A stretch of DNA of 61,737 bases from contig NZ_CAJPUY010000030.1 of the NCBI RefSeq assembly GCF_905397275.1, positions 1 through 61,737 on the forward strand, in the 5' to 3' direction. This DNA comes from Cupriavidus yeoncheonensis (lineage in GTDB: Bacteria > Pseudomonadota > Gammaproteobacteria > Burkholderiales > Burkholderiaceae). A program made the position numbers and the translations under genes. Under the pieces are notes generated by a model. The model was not told where the DNA came from. It worked only from the letters and a program-made list of their open reading frames with translations, and searched no databases. Shown piece by piece: positions 8,986 to 17,188 of the stretch (positions are counted from its first letter, which is position 1; the number at the start of each line of letters is the position of its first letter).

Positions 8986-9035
8986 TTGACAGGGGACTGA
9001 CGGTAACATACGCTTCTTTTGCTAAACGTTCGTTT
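8986..9035 (+). promoter_or_regulatory. Promoter with TetR-type operator (site 1)
   Basis: TTGACA (8986-8991), 17-bp spacer, TACGCT (9009-9014), then the palindrome AAACGTTCGTTT (9024-9035) just past the expected start site. The same arrangement recurs at 11574, 23462 and 24704, with consensus AAACGATCGTTT. It drives the broken SDR at 9094. Confidence 0.7.
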
Positions 9036-9093
9036 ATTAAAAGCACCTCAGGTGCGGCCACGCGCCCTCTTACTCATCCATGGAGCAATTCAC

Positions 9094-9539
9094 ATGGCAG
9101 ACAAGAAAGCCATTCTGGTGATTGGAGCCGGCGACGCTACCGGCGGCGCCATCGCCAAGCGCTTTGCCAAAGAAGGCTACATCGCATACGTTACCCGCCG
9201 CACTGTGACAAGCTGGGCCTTGATGTCGCGCAATGCCATGGGCGCGCTTCGCGTGAGCAAGCTGCCGACGCAGATTCCTTTTCTCTCGCGCGACGTGGAA
9301 TTGTTCCCCGGCGTGCCCAAGACTGGGGCCTGGACTTCATGATCAACGAGAGTGCGGCGCTCACCGGCCGCAGTGCCGGTAGCCTGGCCTGGGCGGGACT
9401 GGCCAATACGAACTTCTGGATCGACCCCACCCTGAACATCGCAGGCCTGGCCATGATGCAGTCGCTGCCGTCCGTGGACCCGAGAACTGTGGACGTGTTC
9501 TACGGTTTTGAGAAAAGCGTTTACGCCTCGCTGAGCTGA
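9094..9539 (+). pseudogene. SDR start fused to the tail of a serine beta-lactamase-like hydrolase, frameshifted
   Basis: The ATG at 9094 (GGAG upstream) begins an SDR very like those at 11638 and 22708: IGAGDATGGAIAKRFAKEG, up to about 9204. The sequence then switches to the C-terminal part of a class C beta-lactamase/EstB-like esterase: FPGVPK around 9300-9320, then, in another frame, WGLDFMIN, GRSAGSLAWAGL and FYGFEKSVYASLS to a stop at 9539. A frameshift at about 9322 breaks the second part; the first frame stops at 9342. A deletion must have joined two genes. No working product is expected; the promoter and operator are still intact. Confidence 0.75.
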
Positions 9540-9541
9540 TC

Positions 9542-9568
9542 CCTGAAGGGCGGTCACCGCCCTTCAGG
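9542..9568. terminator. Perfect hairpin after the SDR/hydrolase pseudogene
   Basis: A 12-bp perfect stem, CCTGAAGGGCGG / CCGCCCTTCAGG, with a TCA loop, three bases after the hydrolase stop codon. There is no T-run, so termination is likely but not certain. Confidence 0.55.
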
Positions 9569-9645
9569 ATCGAGGGCGTAGGGTCTATGACATGACTCCT
9601 TCCTTCACAACACTTTACCGGATTGACCGGCGCACGGAGACAAAC

Positions 9646-10632
9646 ATGAAAACACTAATTCGCAGACTCTTTGATGCGACTGTTGTAGTCGCGCTTTGCT
9701 ACGCCGCCGCCGCGACGGCGCAGCCCTATCCAAACAAATCCATCCTGATCAAGGTCGCTTACCCGCCCGGGTTCGGGGTGGACGCTTCGGTGCGTCCATC
9801 CGCACCCGTGCTGGAACGCGCCCTTGGACAGACTCTCGTGATCGACAATATGCCCGGTGCAAACGGATCCATCGCGGCGATGAATGTGTTGAAGGCGTCG
9901 CCAGACGGATACACGCTGCTCGCGACGGCGGGCCCGGATTTACTGGTGGCGCCGCTCACGGTCGCTTCGGCCAAGTACAGGTTCGACAGCTTCAAGCTCA
10001 TCGGTTCGTTCGGGATCTCGGACATGGTCCTCGTCAGTCATCCCGACCGCCCTTTCAACAACCTCACCGCGCTCCTCGAACAGATGCAAAAGCGTGGCGC
10101 GAAGGAGCTTTCCATTGCCCACTGGGGCCAGGGCACGCTCGCTCATCTCGCGGCCGCTGAATTCCAGCAGCGGGTCGGCGTCAAGTTATTGGAGGTGCCG
10201 TACAAAGGCATCGCTCCCATGGCCACGGCCGTCGCAGGTGGCGAGGTGGACCTCGCGTTTGTTCCTCTTGCGGGGCCAATCCTAGGAATGGTCCAGACCG
10301 GGCGGATCAAGGCCATCGCCTTCGCGAGCGCAAAGCGACATCCGCTCATGCCGGATGTCGCGACGCTGAGCGAGCACGCTCGATTCAAGAACTTCGAATT
10401 CGGCATCTGGACGGGCTTGTTCGCGCCCGCGCGCACAGCCGATGCCGTTGTCGCGCGCCTGAGCAAGGCCTTCCAGCAGTGGAACGATAGCCCGGAATTC
10501 CTCGCGCTCGCGACTGCGCAGGGCTTTCGCAAGCTGGACTCAATGACGCCGCAGCAGGCAGCGGCCTTCTTGCGCGTAGAGAACGAAAAGTTTGTCAACA
10601 TCGCAAAGACCCTTAATCTGGCGGCGCAATAA
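9646..10632 (+). CDS. Bug-type tripartite tricarboxylate transporter receptor, 328 aa
   Basis: Periplasmic substrate-binding protein of the TctC/Bug family, which captures carboxylates for TctAB permeases. The ATG at 9646 follows GGAGA and gives a signal peptide: MKTLIRR, a hydrophobic stretch, then AAATAQ before YPNKSI. Family motifs include PGANGSIA, and SPDGYTLL with VPYKG and the GEVDLAF segment. The length is standard. No tctA or tctB lies near, as is usual for the many orphan Bug receptors of Burkholderiaceae. It heads a plus-strand group with flavin reductase, SDR, nitronate monooxygenase and isomerase genes, so it probably binds the same carboxylate. Confidence 0.9.
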   Translation: MKTLIRRLFDATVVVALCYAAAATAQPYPNKSILIKVAYPPGFGVDASVRPSAPVLERALGQTLVIDNMPGANGSIAAMNVLKASPDGYTLLATAGPDLLVAPLTVASAKYRFDSFKLIGSFGISDMVLVSHPDRPFNNLTALLEQMQKRGAKELSIAHWGQGTLAHLAAAEFQQRVGVKLLEVPYKGIAPMATAVAGGEVDLAFVPLAGPILGMVQTGRIKAIAFASAKRHPLMPDVATLSEHARFKNFEFGIWTGLFAPARTADAVVARLSKAFQQWNDSPEFLALATAQGFRKLDSMTPQQAAAFLRVENEKFVNIAKTLNLAAQ

Positions 10633-10659
10633 CGCTGCCGCGCCGGAAAGGCCCATACT

Positions 10660-11316
10660 ATGACCGTTCGAGACTTTCACTACTACGAGCCCGCGGAGGG
10701 CCACGGGCTGAGCCACAACCCGCTCAATGCGTTGGTGGCCCCGCGGCCCATCGGCTGGATCTCGTCACGCGACGCGGAGGGGCGGGTCAATCTCGCGCCC
10801 TACAGTTTCTTCAACGCGTTCAACTACGACCCACCGATCATCGGATTTTCTTCGATCGCCTGGAAGGATAGCGTTCAAAACGCATCGGAAACGCGTGAGT
10901 TCACCTGGAACCTGGTCACCCGCGAACTCGGTGATCAGATGAACCAGACCTCATCACCGCTTCCGCGCGGCGAGGATGAGTTCCAGTTCGCCGGCCTTAC
11001 GGCCGTGGCGGGTCGCAAGGTCAACGTCCCGCGGGTGGGCGAAAGCCGCGCGGCTATGGAATGCAAGGTGATCGACATTGTGCAATTCCGAAACACCGCA
11101 GGCCAGAAGGTAGGTGGCTGGCTCGTCTTGGGCGAAGTGGTGGCCGTGTACATCGACAAGACACTCCTGAAAGACGGCGTGTACCAGACAGCCGAGGCAT
11201 ATCCGATCATGCGGTCCGGCGGACTGAATGACTATGTCCAGGTCTCGCCAGACAATGTCTTTCAGATCGCGCGGCTCGCGGGCGCCAGCAGCCCATCGTC
11301 GCACGGCAAGGGATAG
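10660..11316 (+). CDS. Flavin-reductase-like FMN-binding protein, 218 aa
   Basis: Matches the flavin reductase/FMN-binding split-barrel family: RPIGWISSRDAEGRVNLAPYS near residues 27-47, then FFNAF and a PPIIGFSS strand. This subgroup (about 200-220 residues) binds FMN and either supplies reduced flavin to oxygenases or reduces substrates directly. It starts 27 bp after the Bug gene and is probably co-transcribed. The flavin-using nitronate monooxygenase-like protein downstream could be its partner; that link is inferred from position. Confidence 0.85.
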   Translation: MTVRDFHYYEPAEGHGLSHNPLNALVAPRPIGWISSRDAEGRVNLAPYSFFNAFNYDPPIIGFSSIAWKDSVQNASETREFTWNLVTRELGDQMNQTSSPLPRGEDEFQFAGLTAVAGRKVNVPRVGESRAAMECKVIDIVQFRNTAGQKVGGWLVLGEVVAVYIDKTLLKDGVYQTAEAYPIMRSGGLNDYVQVSPDNVFQIARLAGASSPSSHGKG

Positions 11317-11573
11317 CACCATCCGCAAGACGGCACATGCCAAGGAGATGCAACACCCCCATGCCGGCCTGGTGCTCCCGCAACCGCCGGCCAGGGACAT
11401 GGGGAGCCATGGGCTGTATTCCACCGTGGGCGGATACTTGAAATTCATCCGAATGCCCGCGATACGCCTGAACCGCTGGGTGGTCGCGCGCCGATACGCT
11501 GGTCTGCTGGACGCCGCCTGAGCACGGTCCGGGCTTTACGAATGGAACTAGAGCTTTTTACATGAGAGAAGCC

Positions 11574-11618
11574 TTGACACTTGGTGTGCAAGCACGTACG
11601 TTTACATAACGATCGTTT
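11574..11618 (+). promoter_or_regulatory. Promoter with TetR-type operator (site 2)
   Basis: TTGACA (11574-11579), 17-bp spacer, TACGTT (11597-11602), palindrome TAACGATCGTTT (11607-11618), 20 bp before the SDR start at 11638. The -10 is weak, but spacing and operator match the other three promoters. Confidence 0.7.
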
Positions 11619-11637
11619 ATCAAAGAAAAGCGAGTTC

Positions 11638-12372
11638 ATGGAACCCACTACTCCGAAAGTCGCGCTGGTCATCGGCGCAGGTGATTCGACCGGCGGAGCC
11701 ATCGCACGCCGGTTTGCTCGTGAAGGGTTCGTTGTCTGCGCCACCCGCCGCGATGCCGAGAAGCTCACGCCGCTGCTTGAAGAGATCCGCGACCAGGAAG
11801 GCAAGGCCTACGGCTTTGGTTCCGATGCCCGCAAGGAAGAAGATGTTGTCGCACTCATCGAGAAGATCGAATCGGAGATCGGTCCCATCGAGGTGCTCGT
11901 GTTCAATATCGGCGCCAATGTGCCGTGCAGCATCCTGGAAGAGACCGGTCGCAAGTACTTCAAGATCTGGGAGATGGCGTGTTTCTCGGGCTTCTTGAAC
12001 GGTCGCGAAGTGACTCGCAGAATGGTGGCGCGCGGCCGCGGAACAATCCTGTTCACCGGCGCTACGGCCGGCATTCGCGGCGCGGCCAACTTCGCCGCCT
12101 TTGCAGGTGCCAAGCATGCGCTGCGCGCGCTGGTTTAAAGCATGGCTCGCGAACTGGGTCCGAAGAACATCCACGTCGCCCATGTTGTCGTCGACGGCGC
12201 CATCGACACCGAATTCATCCGCAACAATTTCCCCGAGCGCTATGCGCTCAAGGAGCAGGACGGCATCCTCAATCCTGAGCACATCGCGGAAAACTACTGG
12301 TACCTGCACACGCAGCCGCGTGATGCCTGGACCCACGAACTCGATCTCAGGCCCTACATGGAACGCTTCTGA
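11638..12372 (+). pseudogene. SDR-family gene interrupted by an in-frame TAA
   Basis: Would encode 244 residues, the same length as the intact paralogue at 22708-23442 and similar throughout. At 12136-12138 the codon corresponding to Gln in ALRALAQSMARELG is TAA (a CAA to TAA change). The same frame then continues with SMARELGPKNIHVAHVV to a normal stop at 12372. The first 166 residues hold the cofactor region (IGAGDSTGGAI) and FAGAK, so the truncated product would lack the C-terminal third that completes the fold and substrate pocket. An internal ATG at 12142 lacks a ribosome-binding site. The remainder is undamaged, so the mutation looks recent or could be a sequencing error. Confidence 0.8.
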
Positions 12373-12408
12373 GATGGAGCCAATCCACAACCATTACGAC
12401 TCAATCCC

Positions 12409-13416
12409 ATGAAAACACGGATCACCGAGCTGTTCGGCATTCGACACCCGATTGTGCAAGGCGGCATGCACTTCGTTGGCCTGGCCGAGCTGGCGGCCGC
12501 AGTCTCGAACGCCGGCGGGCTGGGCGTCATCACCGCGCTGACGCAGCGCACGCCAGAGTTGCTGGCGAAGGAGATCGCCAGATGTCGCGAGATGACGGAT
12601 CAGCCTTTCGGCGTCAACCTCACATTCCTTCCGACTTTCTCCGCCCCGCCCTATCCCGAGTACATCCAGGCGATCGTGGAGGGTGGCGTGCGCATCGTTG
12701 AAACGGCTGGGCGCAGCCCTGAGGAGTACATGCCGGCGATGAAGGCGGCCGGAATTAGGGTGATCCACAAATGTACGTCAGTCCGGCATGCTCTGAAGGC
12801 CGAGAGGATCGGGTGTGATGCGGTGAGCGTGGACGGCTTCGAGTGCGGTGGCCATCCCGGCGAGGACGATATCCCAAATATGATCCTGCTGCCCCGAGCT
12901 GCCGATGAGCTCAAGATCCCGTTTGTGGCTTCCGGCGGCATGGCTGACGCCCGTAGCCTGGTGGCCGCCCTCGCCCTTGGCGCCGACGGCATCAACATGG
13001 GCACGCGATTCGTGGCGACCAAGGAAGCACCTGTTCACGAGAACGTGAAGCGCGCCATCGTCGCGGCCACCGAACTCGACACGCGACTCGTGATGCGCCC
13101 ATTGCGCAACACGGAGCGTGTGCTGAAGAACGCTGGCGTCGAGAAGATCCTGGATATCGAGCGCGACAAGGGTGAGCAGATCCAGATCTCCGACATCCTT
13201 GAGCAGGTCGCAGGCGTCTATCCGAAAGTGATGCTCGACGGTGAGATGGATGCAGGGGCCTGGAGTTGCGGGATGGTCGCCGGCCTCATCGACGACATTC
13301 CGAGCGTACGCGAGCTCATCGATCGCATCATGGCAGATGCCAGCCACCTGATCGGGCAGCGCCTCGCCGGGATCCTCGAGTCAGAACAAATTCCCGGGGA
13401 AAGCGTTGCCGCCTGA
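12409..13416 (+). CDS. Nitronate monooxygenase / 2-nitropropane dioxygenase family, 335 aa
   Basis: FMN-dependent TIM-barrel protein. Visible motifs are PIVQGGM at the N-terminus, FECGGHPGEDD at about 141-151 with the His that serves as base in true nitronate monooxygenases, ASGGMADARS, and the phosphate-binding GADGINMGTRFVATKEA. Many members near beta-oxidation genes do not oxidise nitronates; some are enoyl reductase-like. It starts 36 bp after the interrupted SDR and just upstream of an HCCA-isomerase-like gene, so it is probably part of the same operon. The substrate is unknown. Confidence 0.85.
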   Translation: MKTRITELFGIRHPIVQGGMHFVGLAELAAAVSNAGGLGVITALTQRTPELLAKEIARCREMTDQPFGVNLTFLPTFSAPPYPEYIQAIVEGGVRIVETAGRSPEEYMPAMKAAGIRVIHKCTSVRHALKAERIGCDAVSVDGFECGGHPGEDDIPNMILLPRAADELKIPFVASGGMADARSLVAALALGADGINMGTRFVATKEAPVHENVKRAIVAATELDTRLVMRPLRNTERVLKNAGVEKILDIERDKGEQIQISDILEQVAGVYPKVMLDGEMDAGAWSCGMVAGLIDDIPSVRELIDRIMADASHLIGQRLAGILESEQIPGESVAA

Positions 13417-13465
13417 GGAAGCTCGAGGTACACGTCGGAAATCCATCAGCCCAAGGAGAAAACTC

Positions 13466-14068
13466 ATGTCCAAGACCGCGGAGTTCTATTTCGACGTCGG
13501 CAGTCCGGCATCGTATCTCGCATGGACGCAATTGCCGACGATCTGCGAAGAAACCGGTGGCACGCTTGTCTACAAGCCCATATTGCTCGGTGGCGTATTC
13601 CAGGCCATTGGCAATGCCTCGCCCGCGGCAATTCCAGCCAAGGGCGCATACACCAACATCGATTACGCCCGGCACGCAAGGCTCTACGGCGTTCCCTATC
13701 AGTGCAACCCGCACTTTCCCATCATCACGCTCACGCTAATGCGAGCCGTCACCGGCGTACAGATGAGAATGCCCGACCGGTTCCAGGATTTCCTGCGCAG
13801 CGTCTTCCATGCGCTGTGGGTCGATGCGCTGAACCTCAACCAGCCCCAGCTTGTCGCCAAAACGCTGGTCGACGCGGGGTTCGACGTCGAGGCGATTATG
13901 GCACTCACTAACGATGCCGAGGTGAAGTCGCAATTGCGCTCGACGACGGAAGAGGCCGTCAAGCGTGGTGTGTTCGGCGCTCCGACCACTTTCGTCGGCG
14001 AGCATATGTTTTTCGGCCAAGACCGCCTCGAATGGGTCTGTCACGCGCTGCAAGGCAAGCCCCTGTGA
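13466..14068 (+). CDS. DsbA-fold 2-hydroxychromene-2-carboxylate isomerase-like protein, 200 aa
   Basis: Kappa-class GST/HCCA isomerase family. It starts MSKTAEFYFDVGSPASYLAW, where FD-x-GSPxSYLAW replaces the CxxC of DsbA, and ends with FGAPTTFVGEHMFFGQDRLEW, the family's cis-Pro/C-terminal signature. Characterised relatives use glutathione in naphthalene degradation. The ATG at 13466 with AAGGAGAA upstream is preferred over the longer frame starting inside the preceding gene. A paralogue lies at 20295-20918, also beside thiolase and CoA genes, so the enzyme probably handles a ring-derived or conjugated intermediate. Confidence 0.88.
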   Translation: MSKTAEFYFDVGSPASYLAWTQLPTICEETGGTLVYKPILLGGVFQAIGNASPAAIPAKGAYTNIDYARHARLYGVPYQCNPHFPIITLTLMRAVTGVQMRMPDRFQDFLRSVFHALWVDALNLNQPQLVAKTLVDAGFDVEAIMALTNDAEVKSQLRSTTEEAVKRGVFGAPTTFVGEHMFFGQDRLEWVCHALQGKPL

Positions 14069-14761
14069 TTGATCCGGCCGTCTCCGGCGGCCCGGCTCTG
14101 ACCCGGCATCCAGGCTTCCCATGGCAATCTCCCATCCCAGCGACCTAATGCGTTTTCGTCCGACCGGCTGAGGGGCATCCGGCGTGGCGTCGAGAAAGAG
14201 TCGCTGCGTGTGCGTCGCGCCGGCAGCCTTTCTGTGACGCCCCATCGGTGGCGCTGGACTTGGCCTTGACACACGCTTGCATCACCACAGATTTCAGCGG
14301 AGTCGCAGGTGGAGTTCGTTCGACGAGCCGTAGCGTGCGATCGGAATAGTCTCATCGGAAGCAGGCCGCATGGCATGCTCGCCCTCCGGAACATCTCGTC
14401 TCCCATCGCGCGGTAGACTGGTGGTGAAAGCGCGAGACGATCTCGGGACGTCCGCAACCAGCCGTCGGCCCGCGTTCTGACGGCCATGTCTGTCGAGCTC
14501 AGCGGTTCGCACGTGGATTCCACCCGCTCGCGCAGCGATGCGAATCAACGTGCCTGTTCTGGCTTGCGCGCGCCGCCAGTTTGCAATAGCGGCGACATTG
14601 CCGCAGGTGCGCGTCCCCGGCACGATCGATGATGATCTTCGGGATGCCTTCGTGCCGACGCTGGATCTTGAGCCTCACGCGTGCCGGGGTGCGGGTAGCT
14701 CAATGCTGCCGCGGCGAGAAGCTTCCTTGCGGAGCTGTTGCCGGTCTTAGTGTTATGCGGC
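14069..14761. other. No gene recognised
   Basis: About 690 bp between convergent gene groups. Frames on the minus strand are open in places but show no start signal and no familiar sequence. It may be an old insertion remnant; I could not identify one. Confidence 0.4.
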
Positions 14762-16309
14762 TCAAATGCCCGCGGACGAAGGTTGCATCGAGCGAATTAA
14801 TGTGTCCCGCAACAGCTTCTTCTGAAGCTTTCCCGTGGGCAGGCGCGGAAATTCGAGCACAAACGAGAAGGACCGTGGAACCCTTAGCGGACCTAGCTTG
14901 CTGCGACAAAGGTCCTTCAACTCCCCGGCTAACGCGTGAGGGGCGCCTGGTTGCCGCTCGACCTGAACCACTGCGTGGACCGCTTCCCCGTACTCGTCAT
15001 CGGGCAGGCCGAAGACAGCCACGTCGAGCACGCGCTCATCGGTTACAAGAATGTTCTCTATCTCTTGTGGATAGATGTTCACACCGCCGGATATGATCGT
15101 AAAATCGCGGCGGTCCGAGAGGTATAAGTATCCCTCTTCGTCGAGATGGCCTATATCACCGTAGGTCCACCACCCCTGCTTGCTTCGGCTCGCCGCAGTT
15201 TTTCCGGTATCGTTCCAGTATGCAAACTTGGCGTCCGACTCAAAGTACACCGTTCCTGTCGAGCCAGAAGCTACTTCGTTCTCATCGTCGGCAAGGATAT
15301 GAACGATTCCCTCGACGGCTCGACCCACTGACCCCTTGTGAGCGAGCCATTCAAGCGAACTGATCGAACAGGCGCCGATCCCTTCTGTTCCCGCGTAATA
15401 TTCCTCCAGGATTGGCCCCCACCATTCGATCATTGTCTCTTTGATATGAATGGGGCAAGGTGCGGCGCCGTGCATCGCTAAGCGATGACTGGAAAGGTCA
15501 AACTGCATGCGCAGGCCCGCATCAAGGCGCAGCAATCGATGGAACATCGTCGGAACCCATAAGCTGTGGGTAACCCGGAATTTTTCCATGGCATGGAGCG
15601 CCTGAACTGCATCAAAGTGCTCCATTACCACAGCGGTACCGCCGAAGGCCAGGGTCGCCGAGACGTTTCGGTGCGGCGCGGCATGATACAGAGGTGATGT
15701 GCAGAGATAGACCATGGACGTATCGACGCCCGGCTTGCTGGCAAACGAAGCATCGCGCGGGTCCATGTCATGGAACGATATGGGAGGAATCGGCTTGCGC
15801 ACACCTTTTGGCCGCCCGGTGGTCCCGGACGAGTACATCATCTCCCTGCCGCGAGCCGGATCATGGATTGATGTCACGGGGCACGCACGAAGCGCGTCCT
15901 CGAGTCGCTCAAAACCGGGAATATCGCCCCCAAGGGCGAAACATGCTGCGGAACCAAAATCGGCCGCTAAGAGACCGGCGCTGCTGACGGCGGCGACTGA
16001 AACGAACACAGCGCGCGCTCCGCAATCGCGCGCGATATAGCGTAGGTCCTCGGCGCTTAACTTGGTTGACGCCGGCGTAAAAACGACGCCAGCGCGCTGA
16101 CACCCCCATCCCAGATACAGGAACTCGGGGCAATTCTCGACGCAGAAGAGCACAGCGTCTCCGGTCTTGATCCCGGCACTGCGGAGAAGATTGGCAACCC
16201 GATTGGCCCCCTCTTCCAGTCGGAGATACGTGATTTCGCGCCCGCCAGGTATGAAGACTGCCGCAATCTTATTGGGCATGGTTTGCGCGTAGTGCGATGG
16301 ATGAGCCAT
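14762..16309 (-). CDS. Acyl-CoA synthetase (AMP-forming), 515 aa
   Basis: ANL-superfamily ligase that activates a carboxylic acid to its CoA thioester via an acyl-AMP. The P-loop MYSSGTTGRPKG is at ~158-169, YYAGTEG is the A5 adenine motif, YGDIGHLDEEGYLYLSDR is the A7/A8 hinge, and the C-terminal catalytic Lys is in LPTGKLQKK. The start at 16309 (MAHPSHY) follows GAGAGG. It begins eight bases after the degenerate enoyl-CoA hydratase gene and ends the minus-strand unit. Its substrate cannot be told from sequence; the broken neighbours suggest the unit is decaying. Confidence 0.88.
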   Translation of the reverse strand: MAHPSHYAQTMPNKIAAVFIPGGREITYLRLEEGANRVANLLRSAGIKTGDAVLFCVENCPEFLYLGWGCQRAGVVFTPASTKLSAEDLRYIARDCGARAVFVSVAAVSSAGLLAADFGSAACFALGGDIPGFERLEDALRACPVTSIHDPARGREMMYSSGTTGRPKGVRKPIPPISFHDMDPRDASFASKPGVDTSMVYLCTSPLYHAAPHRNVSATLAFGGTAVVMEHFDAVQALHAMEKFRVTHSLWVPTMFHRLLRLDAGLRMQFDLSSHRLAMHGAAPCPIHIKETMIEWWGPILEEYYAGTEGIGACSISSLEWLAHKGSVGRAVEGIVHILADDENEVASGSTGTVYFESDAKFAYWNDTGKTAASRSKQGWWTYGDIGHLDEEGYLYLSDRRDFTIISGGVNIYPQEIENILVTDERVLDVAVFGLPDDEYGEAVHAVVQVERQPGAPHALAGELKDLCRSKLGPLRVPRSFSFVLEFPRLPTGKLQKKLLRDTLIRSMQPSSAGI

Positions 16310-16317
16310 GTCGCCTC

Positions 16318-16878
16318 TCACGAGAAAAGGGAGAAGCCAGGCGCACGACGCGCGAAAAAGGCCGCGAGCGCGTTCTTGGGATCGGCGGACCTGACACGCC
16401 TGGCAAACTCTGGCAGTTTGAGGTCGGTAGGATCGAGCTTTTCCTCTTCTTCACTTCTGCGAAAGAGCGAACGCGTTGGCCGAATCGCGGGAAGCTCCAT
16501 CGTGTGCGCTAACGCTGTTCCCGCGGGAATGTTGAACAGGCCGCATTCAGCCTGCTCTTGCACGGTGCAGGGCTCGGCAAGCGGAAGCAACTCAGTCGCC
16601 TTAGGCGTCCCGACGTTGTTCGGCGGCAATTGACATGACTTGAACTCCGGGCAAAGTCCGAAGCTCGATGTTGCTTCTGAGGCATCGTCATTTCCGCTCG
16701 CGAATGCTTCTTCGCTGTCGTGTATCACCACAGCGCGAACTTCGCCGCGTCTGCCAGTGTCTCTGATTGACTCAGCAAGGGCTCCGTGCCTATCAAAAGT
16801 GATGGCATTCTTCCCCTCCAGTCTGTAAAGGCCAATGAGCATGACGCCACGGTCGGATACGACTTCTATGTACTCCAT
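16318..16878 (-). pseudogene. Shortened enoyl-CoA hydratase/isomerase, 186 aa
   Basis: The ATG at 16878 follows AGGAGACTGCA, and the first ~65 residues (MEYIEVVSDRGVMLIGL ... EVRAVVIHDSEEAFASGND) are a recognisable crotonase N-terminus. The end (DPKNALAAFFARRAPGFS) is a crotonase C-terminus. The middle is too short: about 70 residues are missing, including the usual oxyanion-hole segment (ALGGGxEL) and catalytic Glu region. The frame is still open, so a protein may be made, but it should not be an active hydratase. An intact family member is at 51526. Confidence 0.65.
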
Positions 16879-16924
16879 TGCAGTCTCCTAAACACCGCGC
16901 CGATTTGCATCGGCTTAATAGGGT

Positions 16925-17140
16925 CGCCAGCCCGTTATAGGCGACGATGGGTATTGCACTGGACACCGAGCCGTCCCTGCGGGATCCGCCTCACCCGCTG
17001 TGCCACTATTGGTCTGGCGATCGAGGGTGCTGCTCACCGTAGCCAGTCCTTTCTGGATGGCGGCCGCGCTGATATTTGAGCAGCACCACATCGAAACCTG
17101 CCGCTTCGTCTTGGCGGCATGGCGCAATCGAAGAAGCGGC
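16925..17140 (-). pseudogene. 3-hydroxyacyl-CoA dehydrogenase scrap
   Basis: Minus-strand translation gives EAAGFDVVLL in one frame and, after a one-base shift in an AAA run near 17076, NISAAAIQKGLATVSSTLDRQ in the next. Together these match the NAD-binding domain of 3-hydroxybutyryl/hydroxyacyl-CoA dehydrogenases (AGFDVxLxDxxxxALxKGLATISSxLDRQ). Only about 60 codons remain; the catalytic C-terminal domain is absent. The scrap lies between pntB and the shortened hydratase, in line with loss of a beta-oxidation set. Confidence 0.6.
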
Positions 17141-17188
17141 CAACTGGGGGCGGGCTGGGGCCGGTTCGCCGACCGTCAGCACATGCGG

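Noticed and set aside
9646..10632. Complete tripartite tricarboxylate transporter
   Set aside because: Only the Bug receptor is present; no tctA- or tctB-like membrane genes lie in the window.
11638..12372. Programmed stop-codon readthrough of the SDR
   Set aside because: The stop is TAA, the least readily read through, with no recoding element visible; a mutation is simpler.
14069..14761. Insertion-sequence remnant between convergent catabolic genes
   Set aside because: Frames are open in places, but I found no DDE motif, inverted repeat or recognisable transposase segment.
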